A stretch of 64,000 nucleotides of DNA from Bacteroidales bacterium UBA3289 (GTDB lineage Bacteria; Bacteroidota; Bacteroidia; Bacteroidales; UBA932): NCBI GenBank assembly GCA_002361625.1, contig DETL01000002.1:1-64000 (forward strand), read 5' to 3'. Made by a program: the position numbers and the translations under genes. Below, one piece after another: positions 33,436 to 42,895 of the stretch. Position 1 is the stretch's first letter. Each line of letters opens with the position of its first letter. Under the pieces are notes generated by a model. The model ran no database searches. It worked only from the letters and a program-made list of their open reading frames with translations, and was not told the origin of the DNA.

Positions 33436-35403
33436 ATGAAAAAGATATTTGGATATATCCTGGTGGCCGGTCTCTCCTTCTCACTCGTCTCCTGCGACAA
33501 GTTCTTCGACGACATGGAAGGCGACCTGAGCAAAGTGGCGGCCGAAGACCTGCAGTCCTCCGAGAACGGCATGCTGGCCCTGCTGGCCAACCTGTATTCC
33601 AGCCTGCCCGGCATGAGCATGACGGACAACGACAAGTACCAGATGTTCGGCAACACCGCCCGCGACGTTCCCGACTACAAGAACACGACCCCCGGTTTCT
33701 GGGACTACCGGACCATCCGTGCCGTCCACAAGTTCATGGAGGTGGTCGAGTCCGCCCGTGAGAGCGGCGCCATCGACGACGAAAAAGCGGACGCCTACAT
33801 GGGCGAGGCCCTCTTCCTGCGTGCCTGCTTCTATTTCGCCAATGTCCGTACCCACGGCGGCATCCCGATCGTGGAGAAGGCGCTGGACGACGAGTACGAG
33901 CCCGGCAGCGACAACGCCGGCCTGTACTATCCGCGCAAGACCGAGAAGGAGTCCTGGGACTGGGTCCTCGGCCAGTTCGACCAGGCCATCGCCCTCCTTC
34001 CCGCTTCCCAGGGGAACAAGAGCCTGCGTGCCAACAAGTACACGGCCTACGCCATGAAGGCCCGCGCAGCCCTGTGGGCCGCTTCCGAGAGCAAGTACTG
34101 GAACCGCGCCCCCATCAACTCCAGCTATGAGGCGGTCAAGAAGAGACTCACCTACATGGAGAGTTCCTATGCCGACGGTTACTACAAGCAGGCGATCGAC
34201 GCTGCGGATGCAGTCATCAGCTCCGGGGTCTATTCCCTGTACGGCGGTGTCCCGAACGACATCACGGCCGCCATCACCAACCTGAACGACCTGTTCCAGA
34301 CCTACCAGTTCTCCGAGGGCATCTTCGGCCGTTCCTACAAGACCGGCGACTCCGAGACCACGAACGGTACCGACAAATGGGTCCCCAACCAGTTCGCCGT
34401 GGGTTACACCGGCACCGGCGCCGCCAACTACGCCGCGACCCTGAACCTCGCCGACGAATACGACTACTATGACGCCGAGGACACCCGCAACCGCAAGAGC
34501 GGCAAGATCCAGACCCTCGTGTCCGGCGACGAGAACGACTATCTGGCCGATCCCCAGAGCCAGTTCACGGCCGCCAAGGTGGCTGACTACAAGCACTACA
34601 ACTCCGTCCAGGAGCCCTTCCTGCTGAAGGACGCCCGCTTCCAGGCCTGGGTCATGTATCCCGGCTGCACCTTCCGCGGCATCACCGTGTACATGGAAGG
34701 CGGCATGGTCAAGCCCGACGGTTCCGTGTCCGTGTATCCCAACTCCAACGCCTCCGGTGACGGCAACATCGGTGTCGAGAAAAACGGCGTCACCTACTAT
34801 CCGTACGGCGGCGCCGGCATCAACAACTCGTCCTTCATGGGCCTTCTGACCGACAAGAACTCCAACAACCGCAACTCCTACTGCTTCTCGCCCCGCAAGT
34901 TCCTGGACCAGAACAGCGCCAACCAGTATGTCCAGTCCCCGTACTATGACATCCGCTACGCCGAGGTCCTCCTGACCTATGCCGAGGCCGTGGCCGAGAG
35001 CGGCCAGGGCGACGTCACCAAGGCTGCGAAGTGCCTGAACGACATCCGCCACCGGGCCGGCTTCAAGGACGATGTGGCCCTGACCATCGAGAACATCCTG
35101 CATGAGTGGAAGGTGGAATTCGCCTTCGAGAACAAGTGGAGCAACGTCCTGTACCGCCGTCGCGGTTTCTACAATCCGACCAACGTCTCCAACGTGGAAG
35201 AGGGCACCGTGGGCCGCAAGCTCACCCTCATCCCGATGGTGGACCTCTCCGGCGAGAAGGCCCAGTGGATCTTCCTCCGCTCCCTTCCGATGACGGCGAC
35301 GAGCGCCTGGGGCTACAGCGGCATCCTCTCCTTCAACTCCGAGGACTACTACGCCCAGATTCCGAACTACGTGAACAACAAGATTGAACCCAACAACAAA
35401 TAA
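33436..35403 (+). CDS. SusD/RagB-type glycan-binding lipoprotein
   Basis: This 655-residue surface lipoprotein (LVSC lipobox, Cys 19) follows SusC directly. TPR-like helices of the SusD fold are visible (AYMGEALFLRACFYFANVRTHGGIPIV, YTAYAMKARAALWAA) and the C-terminal part has the usual LRYAEVLLTYAEAVAESG-like block and HRAGF. At 655 residues it is longer than most members (500-600), with an extended middle part rich in Gly, Asn and Ser (~400-500). It binds the glycan at the SusC entrance. Confidence 0.95.
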   Translation: MKKIFGYILVAGLSFSLVSCDKFFDDMEGDLSKVAAEDLQSSENGMLALLANLYSSLPGMSMTDNDKYQMFGNTARDVPDYKNTTPGFWDYRTIRAVHKFMEVVESARESGAIDDEKADAYMGEALFLRACFYFANVRTHGGIPIVEKALDDEYEPGSDNAGLYYPRKTEKESWDWVLGQFDQAIALLPASQGNKSLRANKYTAYAMKARAALWAASESKYWNRAPINSSYEAVKKRLTYMESSYADGYYKQAIDAADAVISSGVYSLYGGVPNDITAAITNLNDLFQTYQFSEGIFGRSYKTGDSETTNGTDKWVPNQFAVGYTGTGAANYAATLNLADEYDYYDAEDTRNRKSGKIQTLVSGDENDYLADPQSQFTAAKVADYKHYNSVQEPFLLKDARFQAWVMYPGCTFRGITVYMEGGMVKPDGSVSVYPNSNASGDGNIGVEKNGVTYYPYGGAGINNSSFMGLLTDKNSNNRNSYCFSPRKFLDQNSANQYVQSPYYDIRYAEVLLTYAEAVAESGQGDVTKAAKCLNDIRHRAGFKDDVALTIENILHEWKVEFAFENKWSNVLYRRRGFYNPTNVSNVEEGTVGRKLTLIPMVDLSGEKAQWIFLRSLPMTATSAWGYSGILSFNSEDYYAQIPNYVNNKIEPNNK

Positions 35404-35411
35404 TGACCGAG

Positions 35412-36305
35412 ATGAAAAAGTTTGTCAATATACTCGCCGTCACCCTTTCCGTCGCCGTCGCCGCGTCCTGCAGCATGTTTGAGCTGGACAACTACGAGGG
35501 TCCCAACGCGAAGGTCTCCGGCAAGCTGGTGGACGCCGAAACCGGCGAACTCATCGGCGTGGAGGCCGCCTTCTCCCAGGAAATCGACTGGGCCAACGTG
35601 GACTGGGCGACCTGGACCTTCCCCATGATCACCGTTTCCAAGGGTTCCCTCGTCGTGAACGAACTGGGATGGAAGGACAAGGAAGGCAACGAAGTGTACG
35701 AGGACCAGCGCTGGTTCATCCGCTTTGACGGCCGTTACCGCAACGACCTCATCTTCGCGGGCGACTACCGGGTCTTCTTCAAGGAGCTTCCCTGCTACGA
35801 GACCGACCAGGTCCTTTCCCTCAAGAAGGGCGAGAACCCGAACCAGGACCTCAAGGCCCTGCCGTTCTGCCGCATCGTGGACCCCAGGATCTCCTATGAC
35901 AAGGCCGAGAACAAGGTGAAGGCCACCTTCAAGGTGGAACTCACCGACCCCACCAAGGCCAATGCCATCATGAACCTGAAGCTCTGCGGCAACGTCCAGC
36001 TGTTCGTGGGTGCAACCGTGTTCAACATGGTCTCCGCCGACGACGCCGGCGCCAAGAAGGACGGTTTCTCCTGGGGCACCATGACCTTCCCGGCCTGCCA
36101 GCCGGGCGAGGAGGTCACCCTTGAAATCAACGGCAACGATCCCAAGAACGCCGACCTGTTCAAGTACAACCAGGTCCGCTACTTCCGGATCGCGGCCATG
36201 GCCAGCGGCAACGGTTACAACACCCAGCAGGCCTACAACTTCTCCCCGATTTACAAAGTCTCCGCCGACTTCTCCTCCATCGAGGAGTACAAGTGGAGCG
36301 AGTAA
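35412..36305 (+). CDS. DUF3823-family surface lipoprotein
   Basis: This 297-residue lipoprotein (lipobox AASC, Cys 20) contains KVSGKLVDAETGELIG at the start of a DUF3823 N-terminal beta domain and a second beta domain at ~165-297. The family almost always sits directly after SusD and is thought to bind glycan at the cell surface. The start at 35412 gives the standard signal peptide; an ATG nine bases upstream overlaps the susD stop. A terminator follows at 36332. Confidence 0.85.
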   Translation: MKKFVNILAVTLSVAVAASCSMFELDNYEGPNAKVSGKLVDAETGELIGVEAAFSQEIDWANVDWATWTFPMITVSKGSLVVNELGWKDKEGNEVYEDQRWFIRFDGRYRNDLIFAGDYRVFFKELPCYETDQVLSLKKGENPNQDLKALPFCRIVDPRISYDKAENKVKATFKVELTDPTKANAIMNLKLCGNVQLFVGATVFNMVSADDAGAKKDGFSWGTMTFPACQPGEEVTLEINGNDPKNADLFKYNQVRYFRIAAMASGNGYNTQQAYNFSPIYKVSADFSSIEEYKWSE

Positions 36306-36331
36306 GGGGCTGAAACCTGTACCTATGCATC

Positions 36332-36365
36332 GGGCCGGTCGCAGAAGCGGCTGGCCCCTTTTCTT
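36332..36365 (+). terminator. Terminator of the SusCD operon
   Basis: GGGCCGGTCGC (36332-36342) and GCGGCTGGCCC (36347-36357) pair with two mismatches around AGAA, followed by CTTTTCTTT. Confidence 0.8.
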
Positions 36366-36399
36366 TCCGGAAGGAAATTCATAATACATAAAACCGGAA

Positions 36400-36421
36400 A
36401 GGTGCACCGCATGGTGCACCT
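36400..36421 (-). terminator. Hairpin terminator of the minus-strand esterase/GH3 operon
   Basis: AGGTGCACC and GGTGCACCT form a perfect 9-base stem around GCAT. Read on the minus strand a T-rich tail follows. It lies 32 bases past the last stop of that operon. Confidence 0.6.
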
Positions 36422-36452
36422 CTCTACGTTTATAATCCTAATTGTCAGACAG

Positions 36453-37727
36453 TTACATCTTCTTCACCAGCCAGTCCATCGGACTGCCCTCGGAATAGTC
36501 GTCCAGGAGAGGGACCCAGGAGAAGTGGGCCATCATCGGGGCGACACCCCAGCGGACGAGGTCTTCGTCGCTGTAGATGAGCATCTTGTCATCCGCAGCG
36601 CCCAGGCGCCTGCGGGCCTCGGTGTAGGCATAGGTGCTGGCCACCTTGCAGGTGCGGTCCGTCTCGGCGTGGACGAAGTACATCGGGAGCTTCACGAAAG
36701 CGTCAATGTCCATCGGAGAGAGCACCATGTCCGTGCCGTTCCACCGATAGACGCAGTCGCCGCGCCAGACCTTCTCCACGTCGTCGGCATACTGGCCGGG
36801 ATATTTCTCCTCGACCTGGTGGATGGGGACGATCGGGTCCATGGAGCAGCAAGGGATGGCCGCCTTGAAGCGGTTCGCAAACTGCATCATGAAGCGCATC
36901 GTGCAGCCGCCGCCGCTGGAGGCGCCGGCGCAGAAGAGTCTGCCGCCATCGACCTTTCCCTCGGCAATCAGCTGGTCGATGAAGGCCATCTGGAGGGCGT
37001 TGTTGCGGTCGATCAATTCAATCTTTTCAGGATACAGGGAGGCGCTGTAATGGTAGTTCGGATTGGCGAGCGCGAATACGAGCGTGGCACAGGGAACGCC
37101 CTCCGTGGGCAGGGAAACCAGGCAGCGGTTGGCCGTCGCCACCGTCATCAGGTCCTTGTCATACTCGCCGCCGCCGATCTGCCACACGAGCAGAGGCGCG
37201 TTCGGGATGACCTTGCCGTCGGCATCCTTGGGCAGATGCAGCATGTACTCCCGCGTCAGGCCGCCGAAGGTGAAGGACCCGGTCTCGCAGTCGTCCAGGA
37301 CGGCGATATGCTCTCCGGTGACCTGCGCGGCGGAGACATTGAGGGCGGAGTCCGCAGCGCAGTGCAACTCCCAGGGAATGCGTTTGAACCAGCCTTCCGG
37401 CTTGCCTGCCTTGTGGAAAGGCTTGGCGTCGATGCGAAGGACGTTCTTATTCACGGACAGGACGATGCCGTCGTCGGCGTATTCGACCGGCGCCTGGCCG
37501 GTAGCCGCGTCGATGAAAGCAGCAGGAACATTGTTCACGAGGTCGAAATCCTCCGCCTTCAATCCCTTCAGGGAACGGGGATTGGAAACGGTGATCTCAA
37601 TGGCGTCCGCCTCCAGGCCGTAGTCGCCTACGACGGTGCACAGTTCGACCTTCTCCACCTGGGCAGAAGGCCTGGGGCCGCACGCTGCGGCAAGCAGGGC
37701 GACCCCAAGGATCAGAGATTGACGCAT
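36453..37727 (-). CDS. Alpha/beta-hydrolase lipoprotein (probable esterase)
   Basis: This 424-residue lipoprotein (lipobox LAAAC, Cys 16) has an N-terminal ~170-residue beta region (EITVSNPRSLKGLKAEDFDLVNN), then an alpha/beta hydrolase with the nucleophile elbow CAGASSGGGCTM, close to the poly-hydroxybutyrate-depolymerase/feruloyl esterase type, and a late His in MMAHFSW. Two Cys pairs could form disulfides. The gene follows the GH3 gene by 8 bases, so it belongs to the operon 42729-36453. The natural ester is unknown. Confidence 0.75.
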   Translation of the reverse strand: MRQSLILGVALLAAACGPRPSAQVEKVELCTVVGDYGLEADAIEITVSNPRSLKGLKAEDFDLVNNVPAAFIDAATGQAPVEYADDGIVLSVNKNVLRIDAKPFHKAGKPEGWFKRIPWELHCAADSALNVSAAQVTGEHIAVLDDCETGSFTFGGLTREYMLHLPKDADGKVIPNAPLLVWQIGGGEYDKDLMTVATANRCLVSLPTEGVPCATLVFALANPNYHYSASLYPEKIELIDRNNALQMAFIDQLIAEGKVDGGRLFCAGASSGGGCTMRFMMQFANRFKAAIPCCSMDPIVPIHQVEEKYPGQYADDVEKVWRGDCVYRWNGTDMVLSPMDIDAFVKLPMYFVHAETDRTCKVASTYAYTEARRRLGAADDKMLIYSDEDLVRWGVAPMMAHFSWVPLLDDYSEGSPMDWLVKKM

Positions 37728-37735
37728 GATGACGC

Positions 37736-39991
37736 TTAGATAATGACTTCGGCCTGCTGGCGGATATCGTCAGAAGCGGCACCCAGAAGGAGGACGAGCT
37801 TGCCGTGCTCCAGGTCCCAAGCGTTCTTTTCCACGTTCCAGTAGCGGAGGTCCTTTACGGGGATTTCCAGGGTGACGGTCTTGGTTTCACCGGCGGCGAG
37901 GGTTACGCGTTCGAAAGCCTTGAGTTCCTTCACCGGCCATTCGACGGTCGCATCCGGACGGGAGACGTAGAGCTGGACCACCTCGTCGGCGGTCATGCCA
38001 CCCTTATTGGAGAGGGTGAAGGTCACCTTCACGACATCCTTCTTCGCGGCGGCTTTCACGGCGCCGTACTCGAAATCGACATAGGAGAGGCCGTGACCGA
38101 ATGCGAACATCGGTTTCACGTTCTTGGTATCGAACCAGCGGTAGCCCACGAGGGAGCCTTCCGTGTATTTGGAAACGGGTTTCGGGAGGGAGTCGATGAG
38201 TTTCTGACGTTCTTCACGGGACATTTTCAGCACGTCGGGACGGTACATCAGGGAGAACAGGTCCCCACCCGCGTTCGGATCCGGGAAATTGCCCAGGGCA
38301 AAGGCCGGAGAATCCTCAAGCTTGGCCGGGAAGGTGAACGGGAGCTTGCCGGACGGGGCGATGTCACCGAACAGGACCTCGGCGAGGGCGGTACCGCCTT
38401 CGGTACCGTTCCACCATGCCTGGACGATGGCCGGGGAGGCCGGTTCCAGGACGCGGAGGTCGGTGGGACCGCCGGAAACGAGAACGCTCACGAGGTTCGG
38501 GTTGGCTTCCCGAAGGGCGCAGACGACGGTTTCCTGACCGGTGGGCAGGAAGATATCCTTGCGGTCGGAGCCCTCCGTCTCGATGCTCTTGTTGGTGCCG
38601 CCGAAGAAGATGACCAGATCGGCATCCTTCGCCAGGGCGACAGCCTCGGCGAGGAGGGCGGGATCGGCCGGTTCGTCGATGGCGGCAGCTTCCAGCGGAT
38701 TCGGCTCGGCCGGGGCGGGTCCCCAGCGACGGCCCGGGAAGTTCTTGTAACCGGGGGCATAGGTCACCTGGACATCGGCACCGGCACGCTTGCGGATACC
38801 TTCGAGCGGAGTCACCTCATAGAGAGCCTTCACGCCGGCACCCATGCCACCGCTCTGGGTCTTCAGGACGGCGTTCTGGCCGATGACGGCGATCTTCTTC
38901 ACGCTCTTCGCGATCGGGAGCACACCGCCCTGGTTCTTGAGGAGGACGATGGACTTCTCGGCGACCTGCTTGGCGATGTCCTGGCACTCCGGCTGGGAGG
39001 TCATCTTGGTGTTGGCGACATCGTCCGGGACGGCCTCGACGGCATAGCGGACGCGGAGGATCTGCTTGACCTTCTCGTTCACCAGGGCCTCGGTGAGGGC
39101 GCCCGTGGCGATGGAGTCGATGACCGGCTGGCCCAGGTAGTTGGAGCCCGTCATCTGGACATTCAGGCCATGGAGCATCGCGCCCATGGTGCTGTGGGTG
39201 CCGCCCCAGTCGGACACGGTGAAGCCCTTGAAGCCCCATTCGCCGCGGAGGATCTCGTTCAGCAGATGCTCGTTTTCAGAGCAGTAGTCACCGTTCACCT
39301 TGTTGTAGGCCGGCATCACGCTCATGGCGCCGCCCTCGACTATCGCACTTTCGAAAGGTTTGAGGTAGATTTCCCGAAGGGTGCGCTCATCGATCTGGGC
39401 GTCCACGCTGCCACGGTTGGTCTCCTGGTTATTCACGGCGAAATGCTTGATACACACGGCAGTTCCCTTGTCCTGGACACCCTTGGTGTACTCCAGGGCC
39501 AGGGCGGCGGAGAGGATCGGATCCTCGCTCAGATACTCATAGGTGCGGCCGCCGACAGGCAGGCGCTGGATATTCACCGCCGGGCCCAGGATGACATCCT
39601 TGCCACGAAGGCGGGCCTCCGTGCCCATGCCGGTGCCGTACAGGTAGGCCATCTCCTTGGACCAGGTGGCCGCAAGGGCCGATCCGGTCGGAAAATAGGT
39701 GGCAGAGTCCAGCGTCCAGCCAGCAGACTGGAAACCGTTCGGGACGCCCTCCTCCCGGATGCCGAAGGGGCCGTCGGCATAGTGCATGTCGGCGATGCCC
39801 AGGCGCTCGACGCCGGCGGAAGACATGTTGGTCTTGGAGTGGAGCATGTTCACCTTCTCTTCCAGGGTCATCTGGGCGATGACCTGGTCGATCTTCTTGT
39901 CATTGACGGTCAGCCGGTCCTGCGGAGATGGAGCCGTCGCGCACGCGGCCACGAGCAGGGCGGCCGGAACGAGAAGCAAATACTTTTTCAT
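37736..39991 (-). CDS. GH3-family beta-glycosidase lipoprotein (copy 1)
   Basis: This 751-residue lipoprotein (lipobox VAAC, Cys 17) has the full GH3 plan: a TIM barrel (~30-350) with GPAVNIQRLPVGGRTYEYLSEDP, KHFAVNNQETNR and the nucleophile Asp in FTVSDWGGTHST; a sandwich domain (~370-600) with SVLVSGGPTDLR; and a fibronectin-III-like C-terminal domain ending TVTLEIPVKDLRYWN. Members cleave beta-glucosides, xylosides or related terminal sugars. It lies 21 bases after the CE1 copy 3 gene. Confidence 0.93.
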   Translation of the reverse strand: MKKYLLLVPAALLVAACATAPSPQDRLTVNDKKIDQVIAQMTLEEKVNMLHSKTNMSSAGVERLGIADMHYADGPFGIREEGVPNGFQSAGWTLDSATYFPTGSALAATWSKEMAYLYGTGMGTEARLRGKDVILGPAVNIQRLPVGGRTYEYLSEDPILSAALALEYTKGVQDKGTAVCIKHFAVNNQETNRGSVDAQIDERTLREIYLKPFESAIVEGGAMSVMPAYNKVNGDYCSENEHLLNEILRGEWGFKGFTVSDWGGTHSTMGAMLHGLNVQMTGSNYLGQPVIDSIATGALTEALVNEKVKQILRVRYAVEAVPDDVANTKMTSQPECQDIAKQVAEKSIVLLKNQGGVLPIAKSVKKIAVIGQNAVLKTQSGGMGAGVKALYEVTPLEGIRKRAGADVQVTYAPGYKNFPGRRWGPAPAEPNPLEAAAIDEPADPALLAEAVALAKDADLVIFFGGTNKSIETEGSDRKDIFLPTGQETVVCALREANPNLVSVLVSGGPTDLRVLEPASPAIVQAWWNGTEGGTALAEVLFGDIAPSGKLPFTFPAKLEDSPAFALGNFPDPNAGGDLFSLMYRPDVLKMSREERQKLIDSLPKPVSKYTEGSLVGYRWFDTKNVKPMFAFGHGLSYVDFEYGAVKAAAKKDVVKVTFTLSNKGGMTADEVVQLYVSRPDATVEWPVKELKAFERVTLAAGETKTVTLEIPVKDLRYWNVEKNAWDLEHGKLVLLLGAASDDIRQQAEVII

Positions 39992-40012
39992 ATCGATGTG
40001 TTGGTTATCAGG

Positions 40013-41236
40013 CTATTTGAAAAGGAGCGGAACGAACTCGGAGAGGTAGATCCGCCAATTGCGCCAGATATGGCCGCCGTCGGTCTCCATGTACTTGTAC
40101 GGGTAGCCGGCCGCGTCAAGTTTGGCCCGGAAATCGTTGTTGGCCTGGATCAGGAAATCGGTCTTGCCGATGCCGATCCACAGAAGGGCGGGCTTTTTCG
40201 AGAAGTAGGTCGCCAACTTGCCGTCCACGTTCTCATAGATTTCCTTGTGGGCGGCCGTCTGCTCGGAACCGGTGCCGATGGCGGCGGAGAACATGCCGGA
40301 ATAGTTGAACAGGTCCGGGTTGTTCAGCGTGATGTACAGCGTGTGGAATCCGCCCATGGACAGGCCGCAGATGGCCCGGGACTGCTTCTTCGCGATGGTC
40401 CGGTAGTGACTGTCGATGAATTTCACCACCTCCGGGAACGAAGTCTCGAAGGTGCCCTCCATCGTCTGGGGCAGACTCATCGTCGGACGGGTGTAACCGG
40501 TGGAATTCTCCAGCGGAGCGGCTTCCTGGGAGATGTTGCCGTTGGTGAAGACGACGATCATGGGCTTCGCCTCGCCGCGGGCGATCAGGTTGTCGAGGAT
40601 CTGCGTAGCGCGGCCCTGGGTCACCCAGGCATCCTCGTCGCCGCCGATACCGTGCAGCACGTACAGGACGGGATACTTGGCCTTGGGATTGTTCTCATAG
40701 CCGGCCGGGGTGTAGACCGTCAGGCGGCGGTCGAAGCCGGCCGTGGCGGAAGGATACCAGATCTTGGTCACAGAGCCGTGCGGGACGCGGTGGATGGCAT
40801 ACAGGTCGCTCCGGGCACCGGCCTCGGGAACGAGGAGGACGCTCGTGAGGGAGGCGACATCCCGGTTCACGAACACGTTGTTCGGGTCGATGACGGTGTT
40901 TCCGTCCACCCGGAACGTGTAGTTGTAGAGTTCAGGAGCCACCTTGAACGGAGTGGTGTATTCCCACACGCCGTTCTGTCCTTCCTTCAGGACGCCCACG
41001 CCAGGGAGATCGACAGTCATCTTGTTTCCGCCGAAATCCACCTCCTGCTTCACGGTGGGCAGGAAATCGCCGGTCACCTCCACCTTCACAGCCTTGGGAG
41101 CCTGGTAACGGAAGGTGACGGTACCATCGGCATTGATGACGGGAGATTCCACCTGGGGACCTCCCCAAAGGGCCTGCTGCGCAAAGGCGGAAACGCCCAG
41201 GAGCAGACCGGTCGCAAGAACAACTAATTTTTTCAT
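40013..41236 (-). CDS. CE1-type esterase with N-terminal CBM48-like domain (copy 3)
   Basis: This 407-residue protein starts MKKLVVLATGLLLGVSAFAQ (signal peptide). The E-set domain has VTFRYQAPKAVKVEVTGDFL and YNYTFRVDGNTVIDPNN; the esterase has YVLHGIGGDEDAWV, Ser293 in GLSMGG and the His in DGGHIWRNWR. Closest in the window to copy 2 (28973). A minus-strand TATATTTG (41265-41258) may give it its own promoter in the 35-base gap after the type-B carboxylesterase gene. Confidence 0.88.
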   Translation of the reverse strand: MKKLVVLATGLLLGVSAFAQQALWGGPQVESPVINADGTVTFRYQAPKAVKVEVTGDFLPTVKQEVDFGGNKMTVDLPGVGVLKEGQNGVWEYTTPFKVAPELYNYTFRVDGNTVIDPNNVFVNRDVASLTSVLLVPEAGARSDLYAIHRVPHGSVTKIWYPSATAGFDRRLTVYTPAGYENNPKAKYPVLYVLHGIGGDEDAWVTQGRATQILDNLIARGEAKPMIVVFTNGNISQEAAPLENSTGYTRPTMSLPQTMEGTFETSFPEVVKFIDSHYRTIAKKQSRAICGLSMGGFHTLYITLNNPDLFNYSGMFSAAIGTGSEQTAAHKEIYENVDGKLATYFSKKPALLWIGIGKTDFLIQANNDFRAKLDAAGYPYKYMETDGGHIWRNWRIYLSEFVPLLFK

Positions 41237-41271
41237 ACCAAATGGGTTATCTTTATACAAATATATGCTTT

Positions 41272-42729
41272 TTATTTCAGTTTCGAGTCCATGTCCAGCA
41301 CCAGGATGCGCGGCCAGGGTTCCCACTCGGGCATGCCCGCCGCCTCGGGTTTTCCGGTCCGGGCGAAGCTCGTCCACAGGCGGCTGATCCGGTGCCCCAG
41401 TTCCACGGCATCCTCTCCCCCGCCCGTGAAAGTCCGGTGCAGGAGCACATTGTCAAAGACGAACGGGATCTCCAGGCAATGGGTGCTGCCCAGGGCACCG
41501 TCCAGGACGGGAGACTGCCAGACGAACTGATAGCAATACACCGGAGCGCAGCCGGCGCCCGTCCGGTCCGCGGCCTGCTTCCCGGCCAGCGGCTTGAAGA
41601 TCGGATCCTCGCGGTCGCGCGTAAACTCATGATAGGTCGTGCCGATGATCGTAGGAATGTCCTTCGACAGGGCCAGGGCTTCGGGAGTACCGGGCTGGGC
41701 CGGAATAATCTCTCCGTCCACGACCGGGACCTGGCCGAAGAGGAGGGCGTTCAGGAAGTTCTCCGGCATCGCGCCGTCCTCCCGGGCTTCTTCGGACACT
41801 GTTTTAAGCGCTTGGTCATACGCCTGCAACAACGTCTCATAAGGGACATCGGCGATATCGTCGATCCGGGATGGATTCAGGCCCAGGTTCGCGACCGTCG
41901 CCGCCCCCACGCGGCGGGAGTACTTCGGGGCCATCAGCTCCGTGATGGAACCGCTTTCCACGATCGCTTTTCCGAACAGCCCCTTTGCAGAGGGCATGGC
42001 CATCAGGGTGCAGACCTTGCCGCCACCGCCGCTTTGGCCGAAGATGGTGACATTGGCGGGGTCGCCGCCGAAATTCGAAATATTGTCCCGGACCCATTCG
42101 AGGGCCTTCACGATGTCCATCATCCCGAGGTTGCCGCTATGGGCATACTTGGCGCCGTAAGCGGAAAGGTCCAGGAATCCCAGGACATTGAGCCGATGGT
42201 TCAGGGTCACGACCACGACCCCGTGGTCCCGGGCGAGGTTCGTTCCGTCGTAGGAAATGAGTTCCTGGCCGGAGCCGGCGCGGAAACCGCCGCCGTGGAG
42301 CCACACCATCACGGGGCGCTTCCCGCCGTCGTTGATTCCGCCGGTCCAGACATTCACCCGGAGGCAGTCCTCGTCGGGGAAACCGTCGTCCCAGTGCATG
42401 GAGAAGGCCTGGGCGTCGGAATACCAGCCGGTCCGCTTGTCCTGCGGACAGGTGGGCCCATAGGCCCGGCTGGAGCGGACTTCCGTCCAGGGCTCGGGAT
42501 CCACGGCCGGCTGGAAACGCTCCGCCCGGGCATAAGGGATGCCCTTGTAGATGTACACGCCGTTATCGATGTAGCCCGCCACGGGGCCGGACGCCGTCCG
42601 CACGGTCGTCGCTTTGGTGGAGGTCTCGAGGCTTCCGAAACAGTCGGCGGCAGGCCTGCGGGCAGGCTGGCCGCAAGTCCCCAGGACAAGCAGGGAAATG
42701 AGAAGGGAAAGGACGGGTTTCAGTGTCAT
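41272..42729 (-). CDS. Type-B carboxylesterase (second copy)
   Basis: This 485-residue exported protein has a signal peptide ending near GTCG, where a lipobox Cys 19 is possible. Landmarks are YKGIPYARAERFQP, DEDCLRVNVWTGG, MVWLHGGGFRAGSG and the nucleophile motif FGQSGGGGKV, with GQSGG in place of the usual GQSAG. It is of different subfamily from the esterase at 26271. As first gene of the minus-strand operon it lies divergent from the regulator gene. It likely removes an ester decoration from the glycan. Confidence 0.87.
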   Translation of the reverse strand: MTLKPVLSLLISLLVLGTCGQPARRPAADCFGSLETSTKATTVRTASGPVAGYIDNGVYIYKGIPYARAERFQPAVDPEPWTEVRSSRAYGPTCPQDKRTGWYSDAQAFSMHWDDGFPDEDCLRVNVWTGGINDGGKRPVMVWLHGGGFRAGSGQELISYDGTNLARDHGVVVVTLNHRLNVLGFLDLSAYGAKYAHSGNLGMMDIVKALEWVRDNISNFGGDPANVTIFGQSGGGGKVCTLMAMPSAKGLFGKAIVESGSITELMAPKYSRRVGAATVANLGLNPSRIDDIADVPYETLLQAYDQALKTVSEEAREDGAMPENFLNALLFGQVPVVDGEIIPAQPGTPEALALSKDIPTIIGTTYHEFTRDREDPIFKPLAGKQAADRTGAGCAPVYCYQFVWQSPVLDGALGSTHCLEIPFVFDNVLLHRTFTGGGEDAVELGHRISRLWTSFARTGKPEAAGMPEWEPWPRILVLDMDSKLK

Positions 42730-42759
42730 GTATCAGCCGGTTTATCTGATACAAAGGTC
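42729..42759 (-). promoter_or_regulatory. -7 box and inverted repeat at the carboxylesterase start
   Basis: TGTATCAG (42729-42736) and CTGATACA (42746-42753) are perfect inverted copies; the first touches the start codon. GACCTTTG (42759-42752 on the minus strand) is the possible -7 box, so the repeat would fall in the 5' end of the mRNA. Confidence 0.45.
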
Positions 42760-42830
42760 CGCTTTTTCTCCCACAATTCTTTTGCCTCCCTGACATTTGT
42801 TTGCTTCCCTGTCCCGGCCGCCCCGTCCCT

Positions 42831-42855
42831 TGTTCAAATATGTTCGGATTTGTTC
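42831..42855 (-). promoter_or_regulatory. Putative regulator site 3 (GAACA repeats in front of the regulator)
   Basis: On the minus strand GAACA occurs at 42855-42851, 42845-42841 and 42835-42831, a period of exactly ten bases; the outer two are GAACAA and are 20 apart, as in sites 1 and 2. The site lies in the divergent intergenic region between the regulator gene and the minus-strand esterase operon. Confidence 0.55.
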
Positions 42856-42895
42856 AAAAATGCGTAACTTTACCGGCGCTAACCCGAATCGACCC

